The notes under the pieces are model-generated. The model had not been told where the DNA came from. It saw nothing but the letters and a program-made list of their open reading frames with translations, and ran no database searches. A stretch of DNA of 64,000 bases from Candidatus Enterococcus murrayae (GTDB taxonomy: Bacteria > Bacillota > Bacilli > Lactobacillales > Enterococcaceae): NCBI RefSeq assembly GCF_017315985.1, contig NZ_JAFLVR010000024.1, positions 1-64,000 on the forward strand. The letters run 5' to 3'. The translations under genes were made by a program, and so were the position numbers. Each line of letters opens with the position of its first letter. Position 1 is the first letter of the stretch. Shown here piece by piece: positions 7,575-15,391 of the stretch.

Positions 7575-7916
7575 TTGTCTCCCCCTTTCTCAGTCCTTAG
7601 TGAAAAAATAAGTGGTTCCTTTCTGCGCAGAAAAGAGTTTGAATCTATGGAGGGATTATATAATCAGTATCAAAAAAAACGTTACCAAAGTGCTCATCGT
7701 TTCTTCACAGTTAAGCAAAATATTTTTCACATTTTAAAACGCTGTGTTTAATGAAGGGAGAAAGCAAAGGAATAAACGGTACTTTTACGCTGAAACGCCA
7801 GGAAATTTCACGAAGAAGGAACCACTTTTTTATAAAGAGCGGTAAGTAATCGATTATTTTCTCGCAAAGGAAAATTTTGACGGGCAAGTAAATTGGAAGA
7901 TAGAGGGGGAAGAACT
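7575..7916. promoter_or_regulatory. Divergent WxL promoter region with shared element
   Basis: This 342-nt stretch has no gene. It holds the same element, AAGGAACCACTT followed by a T-rich run, once toward each divergent gene: on the minus strand at 7622-7611 and on the plus strand at 7816-7827. A perfect 14-bp palindrome TTTCTGCGCAGAAA (7620-7633) abuts the first copy. A TATAAT is readable on the minus strand near 7660-7655. The plus-strand gene has a GGGGGA ribosome site. The arrangement suggests one regulator for both transcripts. Confidence 0.5.
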
Positions 7917-9293
7917 ATGAAAAGAAAACGAGCACGTTTGTTTCAAAAGATTTGGATCATCGGATCCGCCTTGTTTCTATTTTTAACAAGTTCCAACATG
8001 ATCGTAAGCGCAGTTTCCGTTGACTTATTTGCTACTACTCAGGTGAACAATAACAGTGGAACTACCGCGGCATCGCCTTATCTAAATGTCAGCCAAAAAC
8101 CAGTAAACTTTACTATCAATGGAACCACGACTGGGGTCGGATTGATCAAAACAGGAAAAAAATATGTCTTGATCTCAGTTCCGTCACAGCTTTCAGGAAA
8201 GGTCACACCCAATGGCAGCTCCACAGTGACCACCTCTGTGACGATACCATTAGCAGACTTGCCGATTGGAGGCCTGTTGACTTTATTAACCACCCTAGTT
8301 TCTACTATTAATACACTGCTGCCGTTGAACCCTTCATTGCAGGCACCCTTGAATAGTCTCAACCAAGCGATCAGCAATTTGAAAAATGAAAATTATGGCA
8401 ATCAGAATCTGTCGGTAGCGACCGAGCAATTATCCGCCACTCTGCTGGGCGTGAATATCAGCCAAGGACTGCTGCCAATTTTGACTAGTACCTTGTCTAA
8501 CCGCCTGACGGATCTGAATAATGTGCTTAATACACTTCCTCTCGGTTTGATCGGTGTGATTCTTACACAGGTATTATCCAGTGTTAACGGATTAATCACT
8601 GCTTTGGGAAATCCGAATTCAACGATCAGTACGAACCTTGTCTCAGCTTCGATTCTAGGATCAACGAATGTTTCTATGCCGACGTTTGTTACCAGTCCCA
8701 CCGGGCTGACACAGAATTATGCGGCAGCGATTCGCGGCGGGATCGTTCAAACAGATGATCTGACGATTCAATTATTAAGTAACTTTGGCGGCAATACGAC
8801 TATTTATTTTGGTGCTGGAGAGCTGGCGATGAAAAGTGAATTGCTGCCGACTAATTTGAATTTTGGGACCCATCAAGTTCAAACTAAAATAGATGAAACA
8901 TGGAAAGCCTATATCGGCGGCAATAGTGCGAACCCGCTTCAAACTGGAACGATCCGAATTGACGATACTCGTACCACAGCAAAAGCATGGCAATTGAAGG
9001 TTGCTCAAGCGAACAACTGGACGAGTGGCCAGAAGAGCTTGTCCAATGCTCGTCTTGATATTGCATTAGGTGCTTTAAATACAAATTTTCAAAATTACTT
9101 CGCCGTTGATAATCAGACCATCCAGATGAGTCCAAGCAATCAGGTCACATTAATGTCTCTTAGTAATACGACAGCTGCGGGTTATGTTGAGCTGCCCTTG
9201 AATCAATTCCAGCTCTTTGTACCGAAAAATACACCAAGACAAACAGGCAGCTATCAAACGACCTTGCAGTGGACGATCTCTAATACACCTTAA
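7917..9293 (+). CDS. Large WxL-domain surface protein, 458 aa
   Basis: The ATG at 7917, behind GGGGGA, is preferred over an in-frame TTG at 7893. A basic n-region and hydrophobic signal (1-33, ending SAV) lead a beta-rich N-terminal part (about 35-115), a Leu/Asn/Ser-rich helical section (about 115-235), and a C-terminal WxL domain (about 300-458) with W358 (AWQLKV) and W452 (LQWTISNTP). The N-terminal part resembles adhesin-like modules found in enterococcal WxL proteins, but I cannot name the ligand. The WxL domain closely resembles that of the divergent 208-aa protein, so both probably use the same DUF916 partner. Confidence 0.88.
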   Translation: MKRKRARLFQKIWIIGSALFLFLTSSNMIVSAVSVDLFATTQVNNNSGTTAASPYLNVSQKPVNFTINGTTTGVGLIKTGKKYVLISVPSQLSGKVTPNGSSTVTTSVTIPLADLPIGGLLTLLTTLVSTINTLLPLNPSLQAPLNSLNQAISNLKNENYGNQNLSVATEQLSATLLGVNISQGLLPILTSTLSNRLTDLNNVLNTLPLGLIGVILTQVLSSVNGLITALGNPNSTISTNLVSASILGSTNVSMPTFVTSPTGLTQNYAAAIRGGIVQTDDLTIQLLSNFGGNTTIYFGAGELAMKSELLPTNLNFGTHQVQTKIDETWKAYIGGNSANPLQTGTIRIDDTRTTAKAWQLKVAQANNWTSGQKSLSNARLDIALGALNTNFQNYFAVDNQTIQMSPSNQVTLMSLSNTTAAGYVELPLNQFQLFVPKNTPRQTGSYQTTLQWTISNTP

Positions 9294-9309
9294 GTTCTGA
9301 TTTTTTTGG

Positions 9310-9337
9310 AAAGTGCCGGTCAGGCACTTTTTTTTGT
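9310..9337 (+). terminator. Terminator of the large WxL gene
   Basis: AAAGTGCC-GGTCA-GGCACTTT followed by a T tract, 17 nt past the stop codon. Confidence 0.92.
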
Positions 9338-9438
9338 GACTTTGTGAAAACTAATTACATTTGTTTTTCACTGTGCTATCATAAACATAGAAGTACACTG
9401 AGGAAATCATAAGTGAAGTTTGTGAATCATTTTGTGAA
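9334..9438 (+). promoter_or_regulatory. rnf promoter region with TTGTGA half-sites
   Basis: A candidate promoter is TTACAT (9355-9360), 16-nt spacer, TATCAT (9377-9382). Around it lie four same-direction TTGTGA(A/C) hexamers (from 9334, 9342, 9420 and 9432) and one TTCAC (from 9366). TTGTGAA is the half-site of the Rex redox repressor and also resembles CRP/FNR half-sites, but no complete TTGTGAA-N4-TTCACAA palindrome is present. A hairpin CTTTTTCA/TGAAAAAG lies at 9494-9518 in the leader. The rest of 9439-9578 shows no gene I would trust. Confidence 0.4.
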
Positions 9439-9578
9439 AATAAATCTGTTGAATGAGTTGGGCAGCGAATGTCTAGATCCATTTTTTATCCTTCTTTTTC
9501 ATTTGTTAATTGAAAAAGAGGGTCGCAAAGTGAGAATAAAACCGAATGATTTTGCTGGATCACAGAGGAGGTTTGTCT

Positions 9579-10904
9579 ATGAGTACAATAACAAAAGCAA
9601 TCGCAAAATTTAAAGGAGGTGTCAAAGTCCCCCATAATAAAAACACGGCAGAATATGAAAGCGTTTTTATGGAGCCGCCTAAAATCGTGACGATCCCAAT
9701 GCAGCAGCATATTGGCGGAGTCTGTACGCCGACTGTCAAGAAGGGAGACATCGTTACGGTTGGACAAATAATCGGCGATTCGGAGGCTTTTGTCTCGGCA
9801 CCGATCCATGCATCCGTTTCTGGCAAGGTAAAAGGAATCAAACCAGTTTTGATGGCCAATGGTCAAATGTGTGATGCGGTTCATATCGCGAGCGACGGAT
9901 TGCCGGTAGAATTTCCTGAACCAAGGCCGGTCGAGATCCATTCAAAAGAAGCCCTTTTAAAGGCCGCAAGAGATAGCGGCATCGTAGGGATCGGCGGAGC
10001 AGGTTTTCCTTTACATGTGAAGCTGAATGTCAAAGAGGAGACCCCCATCGATACATTAGTCATCAATGGGGCTGAATGTGAGCCCTTTATTACCTCCGAT
10101 TATCGTGAGAGCTTGGAATATCCAGAGCGTATTATTGCGGGGATGCAGGTGGTAATGAAGCATTTGAATATTGCTCATGGGGTCGTTGGGATCGAAAGCA
10201 ACAAGCCTAAAGGATTAAAAAGATTACGGGAGCATTTGAATGAATTGGCTGATCTTGATCCGCGAATTGATGTGATGGAGATTCCATCATTGTATCCGCA
10301 AGGAGCAGAAAAAATGCTTGTTTATGCGACGACAGGCCGAAAAATTCCACCAGGCAAACTGCCATCTGAGGTGGGATGCCTGATTACGAATATCTCAACG
10401 ATTTCTCTTTTACAGCGTTACATTGAGATCGGCATGCCGCTGACGCATAAAAGAATAACGGTAGATGGAAATATTGCACAGCCGAAAAATGTGGTAGTAC
10501 CTGTCGGAACACCGATTGGAGAGGTCATAAAATTTTGTGGCGGCTTGATCGATGAGCCTAGCAAGATAATTTTAGGCGGACCTATGATGGGAATCGCGCA
10601 ATTTTCAACGGAGCTGCCGATTACTAAGCAAACGAATGCGATTACGATTTTATCTAAAGCTCAAAGCCTGCCGGAAGAGTCGCCTTGCATTCGCTGCGGA
10701 CGTTGTGTAGAAGCCTGTCCGATGTCATTATTACCCGTACAGATCGAACGCTGTACTCGCAATAACGATACAGCAGGATTAAAAAAATTGAATGTATCCG
10801 CGTGTATGGAGTGCGGCTGCTGTGCGTTTGTGTGTCCTGCTGGCCGCCGACTGGTTCAATCTATGAAACGCGCAAAACAGCTAGAAAGGGAGGCTGCTCA
10901 ATGA
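9579..10904 (+). CDS. rnfC: Rnf complex subunit RnfC
   Basis: RnfC is the peripheral NADH/NAD-handling subunit of the Rnf ferredoxin:NAD oxidoreductase. Visible features are the GIVGIGGAGFP nucleotide/FMN-binding region (near residue 130), the SLBB-like region after it, and two 4Fe-4S motifs near the C-terminus (CIRCGRCVEACP and CMECGCCAFVCP). The 441-aa length is normal for Firmicutes RnfC. The ATG at 9579 has AGAGGAGG 7 nt upstream; an earlier in-frame ATG at 9546 does not. Its stop overlaps the rnfD start (ATGA). It is the first gene of rnfCDGEAB. Confidence 0.95.
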   Translation: MSTITKAIAKFKGGVKVPHNKNTAEYESVFMEPPKIVTIPMQQHIGGVCTPTVKKGDIVTVGQIIGDSEAFVSAPIHASVSGKVKGIKPVLMANGQMCDAVHIASDGLPVEFPEPRPVEIHSKEALLKAARDSGIVGIGGAGFPLHVKLNVKEETPIDTLVINGAECEPFITSDYRESLEYPERIIAGMQVVMKHLNIAHGVVGIESNKPKGLKRLREHLNELADLDPRIDVMEIPSLYPQGAEKMLVYATTGRKIPPGKLPSEVGCLITNISTISLLQRYIEIGMPLTHKRITVDGNIAQPKNVVVPVGTPIGEVIKFCGGLIDEPSKIILGGPMMGIAQFSTELPITKQTNAITILSKAQSLPEESPCIRCGRCVEACPMSLLPVQIERCTRNNDTAGLKKLNVSACMECGCCAFVCPAGRRLVQSMKRAKQLEREAAQ

Positions 10905-11842
10905 ACAAATTACCTGTTTCCATTTCGCCCCATCTACACAGCGGTCATAGCAGCCGCGGCATTATGCTGGATGTGATCATTGCCTTGATTCCAGCAGTTA
11001 TCGCTTCGACTGTTATATTTGGTTTTCGTGCTCTTATCTTGATTTTAGTAACTGTCGCTGCCTGTGTGATCAGCGAGTACGTAACGAGAAAAGTTTTAAA
11101 ACGGCCAGATACGATCCATAATTTGACGGCAGTCGTCACAGGTCTGCTGCTGGCCTTGAATCTGCCAGTTACGCTGCCTTTTTGGATGGCTATTTTAGGC
11201 GGTGTGATCGCGATTGTTATCGTAAAGGAATTTTTTGGCGGTGTCGGTCAAAACTTTGTTAACCCGGCTATTACTGCCCGCATTATTTTGATGATGTCAT
11301 TTGCCTCTCAGATGACCACCTGGCAGCCGCCGCTAAATTATTACATGTTTCGCCCCGATGTTATTTCATCGGCGACCTATTTTTCAGCCTCTCAAACGGG
11401 ACAGAAAATCCCTTCACTATTAGATATGTTTTTAGGAATCAGGGCAGGCAGCTTAGGTGAGACGTGTGCTCTGGCTTTACTGATCGGCGGTGCCTACTTG
11501 GTTGTCAGAAAAGTAATCTCACCGATCATTCCGCTTTGCTTTATCGGGACGGTAATCATTTTTTCTACCCTGCTAGGCGGAAATCCCTTATATCAAATGA
11601 TGTCTGGTGGCTTATTGTTAGGAGCTATTTTCATGGCGACGGATTACACGACATCACCGATTACGAAAAAGGGTAAGATCATCTTTGGTATCGGCTGCGG
11701 AATCGTCACCGTTTTGATTCGCTTTTTTGCCGCACTGCCAGAAGGTGTCTCATACGCCATTTTGCTGATGAATATTCTTGTTCCGCATATTGAGAATTTG
11801 ACGATCCCGAAAGTCTTTGGTGAGGGGGCGAAGGTAGAATGA
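10901..11842 (+). CDS. rnfD: Rnf complex subunit RnfD
   Basis: RnfD is a membrane subunit that holds a covalent FMN and lies in the ion-translocating core. The 313-aa protein has about eight to ten hydrophobic helices. The FMN-attachment motif S/D-G-A-T is represented by SSAT (156-159), with T159 as the expected attachment residue. The conserved FFGGVGQNFVNPA stretch (111-123) is present. The start at 10901 overlaps the rnfC stop, with AAAGGGAGG upstream. The 3' end overlaps rnfG by 4 nt. The gene fits the fixed order C-D-G-E-A-B. Confidence 0.95.
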   Translation: MNKLPVSISPHLHSGHSSRGIMLDVIIALIPAVIASTVIFGFRALILILVTVAACVISEYVTRKVLKRPDTIHNLTAVVTGLLLALNLPVTLPFWMAILGGVIAIVIVKEFFGGVGQNFVNPAITARIILMMSFASQMTTWQPPLNYYMFRPDVISSATYFSASQTGQKIPSLLDMFLGIRAGSLGETCALALLIGGAYLVVRKVISPIIPLCFIGTVIIFSTLLGGNPLYQMMSGGLLLGAIFMATDYTTSPITKKGKIIFGIGCGIVTVLIRFFAALPEGVSYAILLMNILVPHIENLTIPKVFGEGAKVE

Positions 11843-12402
11843 AACGTTCAAGCTCCAAAGTAATTTTTACAGATGCACTTTGCTTGTTTATCATTTGTCT
11901 GGTGATTACTTTCGCGGTAGCTGGGACACGCGCGGTGTTCAAGGATCGTATCGCAAAACAAGAGTGGGAGCAGACTCAAAGCGTGATGAGTCAGCTGATC
12001 AAGGCGGATGATTTTCAAGAGATAAAAATGGCGGGAGAAAATCAAGGCTACCAAGCATTGGATGCGACCGGCAAAACACTCGGTTATCTGTTTGTAACCA
12101 AAACCTATGGTTACGGCAGCGATGTGAGTGTTATGAGTGCAGTCAAGGATGGAAAAGTCGTCGGCGTGAATGTTCTAGATGCTTCGAATGAAACGCCGGG
12201 ACTTGGGCAAAATGTCACGAAAAAAGAATTTGTGAATCAGTTTTCTGGGCTCAACGAGTCACTGGAAATCGTCAAGAATGAGCCTTCGAGTAAAAATCAA
12301 GTTGAAGCGGTAACGGGAGCGACAAAATCTTCCAAAGCCGTAGCTGCATCAGTCAAAGAAGCGCTTGCACTTTTTGAGCAAGTCGCCAAAACAGAGAAAT
12401 AG
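11839..12402 (+). CDS. rnfG: Rnf complex subunit RnfG
   Basis: RnfG is an extracytoplasmic flavoprotein subunit anchored by an N-terminal helix (residues 8-30 here). The FMN-binding domain carries the attachment motif VTGATKSS, with T162 as the expected covalent FMN site, and the typical NETPGLGQNV segment (117-126). The length of 187 aa is normal. Translation is coupled to rnfD by an ATGA overlap. In the complex it passes electrons between RnfD and the RnfA/E iron-sulphur centre. Confidence 0.95.
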   Translation: MKRSSSKVIFTDALCLFIICLVITFAVAGTRAVFKDRIAKQEWEQTQSVMSQLIKADDFQEIKMAGENQGYQALDATGKTLGYLFVTKTYGYGSDVSVMSAVKDGKVVGVNVLDASNETPGLGQNVTKKEFVNQFSGLNESLEIVKNEPSSKNQVEAVTGATKSSKAVAASVKEALALFEQVAKTEK

Positions 12403-12414
12403 GAGGGGAAAGCG

Positions 12415-13092
12415 ATGGAAAAAGAGAAAGTATCTGCAATTTTTAGTAAAGGCTTGATCAAAGAAAATCCCGTCCTTCGTCTCATGTTAGGAACCTGTCC
12501 CACTTTGGCGGTTACTACCTCGGCAATTAACGGTATAGGAATGGGAATCGCAGCGACAGTCGTTCTTTTAGGCTCCAATGTCGTGATCTCGCTTTTGCGC
12601 AAAGTGATTCCTGATCGTGTCAGAATTCCGGCCTTTATCACCATCATAGCTGGCTTTGTGACGGTGGTTCAATTAGTCGTCAAAGCGTTAGCTCCAGCAT
12701 TAGATTCAACATTAGGGATTTACTTACCATTGATCGTAGTGAATTGTATTATTCTTGGACGCGCAGAGGCCTATGCTAAGGATCATACAGTTCTCCATTC
12801 TGCTTTGGATGGTCTGGGTATGGGTGTCGGTTTCACCATGGCGCTGCTTTGCATGGGCGGGATTCGTGAGTTATTTGGAAGCGGGACCTTGTTTGGTTTT
12901 CCAATAACATCTGGTGTTGTTCCTCCGATGACGATCATGCTGCTGCCGCCAGGAGGGTTCTTCGTCTTTGGAATGCTAGTCATGCTGGCTAATAAATTAA
13001 GCGACCGCAAGACTAAAGAAATCGATTGCACCGCTTGTCCAATCGCTGAGGCCTGTACGACAGTTTGTGATGAAAAGGCAGGTGATCAGTAA
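12415..13092 (+). CDS. rnfE: Rnf complex subunit RnfE
   Basis: RnfE is an integral membrane subunit homologous to NqrD; with RnfA it forms the pseudo-symmetric pair that binds a 2Fe-2S cluster within the membrane. The cluster cysteines are visible as C28 (GTCPTLAV) and C111 (VNCIILG). About six membrane helices are predicted by eye. The 225-aa protein ends in a cytoplasmic cysteine-rich tail, CTACPIAEACTTVC, which adds four cysteines beyond the membrane core. Its stop overlaps the rnfA start by one base. Confidence 0.95.
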   Translation: MEKEKVSAIFSKGLIKENPVLRLMLGTCPTLAVTTSAINGIGMGIAATVVLLGSNVVISLLRKVIPDRVRIPAFITIIAGFVTVVQLVVKALAPALDSTLGIYLPLIVVNCIILGRAEAYAKDHTVLHSALDGLGMGVGFTMALLCMGGIRELFGSGTLFGFPITSGVVPPMTIMLLPPGGFFVFGMLVMLANKLSDRKTKEIDCTACPIAEACTTVCDEKAGDQ

Positions 13093-13682
13093 TGCAGATT
13101 TTTGTAACGATTATAGTCGCGGGAATCTTGACGGATAATTTTGTTTTGTCTCAGTTTTTAGGGATTTGTCCGTTTCTAGGCGTATCAAAGAAATTGGATA
13201 CGGCAGTCGGGATGTCATTAGCCGTAACGTTCGTTATGGTATTAGCGACATTGGTTACTTATCCGATCTATGATTCACTGCTGGTTCCATTGGGATTGGA
13301 TTATTTGCAGACGATCGTCTTTATATTAACAATTGCTGCATTGGTGCAATTGGTAGAGGTTGTAATGAAACGCTATATGACACCTTTATACAATGCATTA
13401 GGAATTTATTTGCCGCTCATCACTACGAATTGTGCGGTATTAGGAGTAACGATCCTGAACTTTTCAAAAAATTATACCTTTATGCAATCGATGGTCAATT
13501 CATTTGCGGCAGGTATCGGTTTCTTAGTAGCTATGGTAATCTTCGCTGGTGTGCGGGGGCGCTTAGAAGGAAATGACATACCTGAGTCGCTTCAAGGCTT
13601 GCCAATCACTTTGATTGCTGCAGCAATTGTCTCATTATCGTTTCTTGGATTTGCCGGCTTGGCAGAAGGATTATTCCAATAG
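13092..13682 (+). CDS. rnfA: Rnf complex subunit RnfA
   Basis: RnfA (NqrE homologue) is the second half of the membrane 2Fe-2S pair. C26 (GICPFLGV) and C114 (TNCAVLGV) match the two cysteines seen in RnfE. The 196-aa protein has about six membrane helices and no extra domain. It begins on the last base of the rnfE stop codon, and rnfB follows within 12 nt, so translation of the three genes is tightly linked. Confidence 0.95.
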   Translation: MQIFVTIIVAGILTDNFVLSQFLGICPFLGVSKKLDTAVGMSLAVTFVMVLATLVTYPIYDSLLVPLGLDYLQTIVFILTIAALVQLVEVVMKRYMTPLYNALGIYLPLITTNCAVLGVTILNFSKNYTFMQSMVNSFAAGIGFLVAMVIFAGVRGRLEGNDIPESLQGLPITLIAAAIVSLSFLGFAGLAEGLFQ

Positions 13683-13694
13683 GGGGTGAAAAAA

Positions 13695-14507
13695 ATGACA
13701 GATATCATGATACCCATTGGCATTGTTAGCGGTATGGGGTTGATCGCAGGCGTCATTCTTTCACTCGCGACGATCATCTTTCATAAACCCGTTGATGAAA
13801 AAGAAGAAGCACTGCGAGACGCACTGCCGGGAATCAATTGCGGTGCATGCGGTTTTTCTGGTTGTGACGGGTATGCAAAAGCAATGGCAGAAGGAACTGC
13901 TGGGGCAACCAATTGTACACCAGGCGGGGCATCCACACGTCAAACACTGTCAGAGATTTTAGGTGTTGAAGTAGGCGATGTAGAGCAAGTCGCAGCATTC
14001 GTGCGTTGCAATGGGACGTGCGAGTTTACCAATAGTAAAATGGATTATGCCGGAACCACCACATGTTATGGAGCAAATCAGCTCTTCGGCGGTCCTCAGG
14101 ATTGTCGTTTTGGTTGTATGGGATTTGGGGATTGTGAGGCAGTTTGTGAGTATGACGCACTGCACATCGTTGATGGTGTCGCTAAGGTTGATCCTGATAA
14201 ATGTGTTGGCTGCTTGAAATGTATCACTGCTTGTCCAAAAAATCTAATTAAGATGCTGCCGGCGGAAAACACCTCGATCGTGGCATGTTCGAATCAGGAC
14301 AAAGGCGGTGGCGTTCGTAAAATTTGCGATGTTGGCTGCATTACCTGCAATCGCTGTGTGAAGACCTGTCCGCAAAAAGCAATCAAAATGGAAAACAATG
14401 TGGCGGTGATCGATCCAGAGTTATGTATTAATTGTGGCGATTGTGTAGAGGCCTGTCCGCAAAATTGTATTTTGAAGATGCCAGTAAAAGAAAAAGTTCT
14501 AAGCTGA
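13695..14507 (+). CDS. rnfB: Rnf complex subunit RnfB
   Basis: RnfB is the ferredoxin-accepting iron-sulphur subunit. It has an N-terminal membrane helix (about 5-28), a first 4Fe-4S site CGACGFSGC with a distal Cys (C49, C52, C57, C74), and then a series of ferredoxin-like CxxCxxCxxxCP motifs (CVGCLKCITACP, CITCNRCVKTCP, CINCGDCVEACP), plus further cysteines, as in clostridial-type RnfB. The ATG at 13695 is favoured over GTG at 13686 because the GTG lies inside the ribosome site. It is the last gene of the operon; no strong terminator is visible after it. Confidence 0.95.
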   Translation: MTDIMIPIGIVSGMGLIAGVILSLATIIFHKPVDEKEEALRDALPGINCGACGFSGCDGYAKAMAEGTAGATNCTPGGASTRQTLSEILGVEVGDVEQVAAFVRCNGTCEFTNSKMDYAGTTTCYGANQLFGGPQDCRFGCMGFGDCEAVCEYDALHIVDGVAKVDPDKCVGCLKCITACPKNLIKMLPAENTSIVACSNQDKGGGVRKICDVGCITCNRCVKTCPQKAIKMENNVAVIDPELCINCGDCVEACPQNCILKMPVKEKVLS

Positions 14508-14575
14508 GTTTTTAAACTAGCAGGAAGCCCTTTCAAATTTTGTGCTATCATTATATGAAAAGGGCAGGTGTTGAA

Positions 14576-15286
14576 ATGAAATTATTAGTGACAGAAAATT
14601 ACGAAACCTTGAGTCAACTAACGGCGGATATAATTTTAATGAAATGGGCGGAAAATCGGCGAGTGAACTTAGCTTTGACTGCGGGTTCTTCTCCAAAACG
14701 TGCTTACGAAATTTTAAGTACTCGCTTAAAGACTGTGGCGTTTGACCAAAGCTTGGCGCATTTCTATAACTTTGATGAAATTACTTTAAAGGATCAAGAT
14801 TATGGTTTGACGATGCAGGCATTGCATGAAGAGCTTCATCAGCCATTAGGGATTAAAGAAGAAAATATTGACGTTTTAGATGCAGAAAATTATCAGACGT
14901 TTGATCGAAAGATTGCTGAGGATGGAGGTTTGGATCTTGTTTTGATGGGAATCGGAAGCGATGGTCATTTCTGCGGGAACATGCCGGAGTTCACCTCCTT
15001 TGATTACGGAGTATATCGTGTGCCGATCGAGCCGGAGGATGCGTTGTATAAATTGATTGATGAATCAAGCCCTCATACTCCGGGAAAAGAGATGGTAACC
15101 TTTGGTCCGCAAACGGTTTTAGCTGCGAAAGAGTTAGTTCTGATTGCAAATGGGGAAAAGAAGGCAGCAATTATCAAGCAAGCACTGGAAGGTCCCATCA
15201 CAGAGGATATCCCAGCCTCCGTTTTGCGTTTGCATCCTAATTTAACAGTGATTTTAGACAAAGCTGCGGCAAGTCAACTAGCTTAA
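14576..15286 (+). CDS. yieK: YieK-like NagB-family sugar-phosphate isomerase
   Basis: This 236-aa protein closely resembles E. coli YieK as I recall it, a member of the glucosamine-6-phosphate deaminase / 6-phosphogluconolactonase superfamily. The phosphate loop TAGSSPK (35-41), catalytic pair FDE (66-68, D67 matching NagB D72) and the GSDGHFCGN loop with the Asp/His dyad (about 129-140) are intact, so it is probably an active aldose-ketose isomerase or deaminase on a sugar phosphate. The substrate is unknown. The ATG at 14576 is preferred. It lies downstream of rnfB and ends at a strong terminator, convergent with a second copy. Confidence 0.85.
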   Translation: MKLLVTENYETLSQLTADIILMKWAENRRVNLALTAGSSPKRAYEILSTRLKTVAFDQSLAHFYNFDEITLKDQDYGLTMQALHEELHQPLGIKEENIDVLDAENYQTFDRKIAEDGGLDLVLMGIGSDGHFCGNMPEFTSFDYGVYRVPIEPEDALYKLIDESSPHTPGKEMVTFGPQTVLAAKELVLIANGEKKAAIIKQALEGPITEDIPASVLRLHPNLTVILDKAAASQLA

Positions 15287-15293
15287 TAACAAG

Positions 15294-15335
15294 AACAGGA
15301 CTGAGAAACAATATCTCAGTCCTGTTTGTTATTTT
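15294..15335 (+). terminator. Terminator of yieK
   Basis: AACAGGACTGAGA and TCTCAGTCCTGTT form a 13-bp perfect stem (15294-15326) followed by TTGTTATTTT. Confidence 0.92.
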
Positions 15336-15391
15336 GAGACACAGACTATAGATAGACGGTGCTAAAAAGCTGAATGAGCGAGTCTGTTTAA

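Noticed and set aside
8078-9135. Several antisense open frames inside the large WxL gene
   Set aside because: They lie wholly within a well-supported gene, have no ribosome sites and show the biased composition of shadow frames.
5388-9293. WxL locus considered as a mobile island
   Set aside because: No integrase, transposase, direct repeats or tRNA at its edges, and no composition shift that I can claim by eye.
9413-9613. 66-aa open frame from a GTG, overlapping the rnfC start
   Set aside because: No ribosome site, runs into the rnfC coding region in another frame and shows no family features; treated as leader sequence.
14527-14569. Hairpin GCCCTTTCA ... TGAAAAGGGC between rnfB and yieK
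   Set aside because: Stem has a bulge, loop is about 20 nt and there is no T tract, so I do not call it a terminator.
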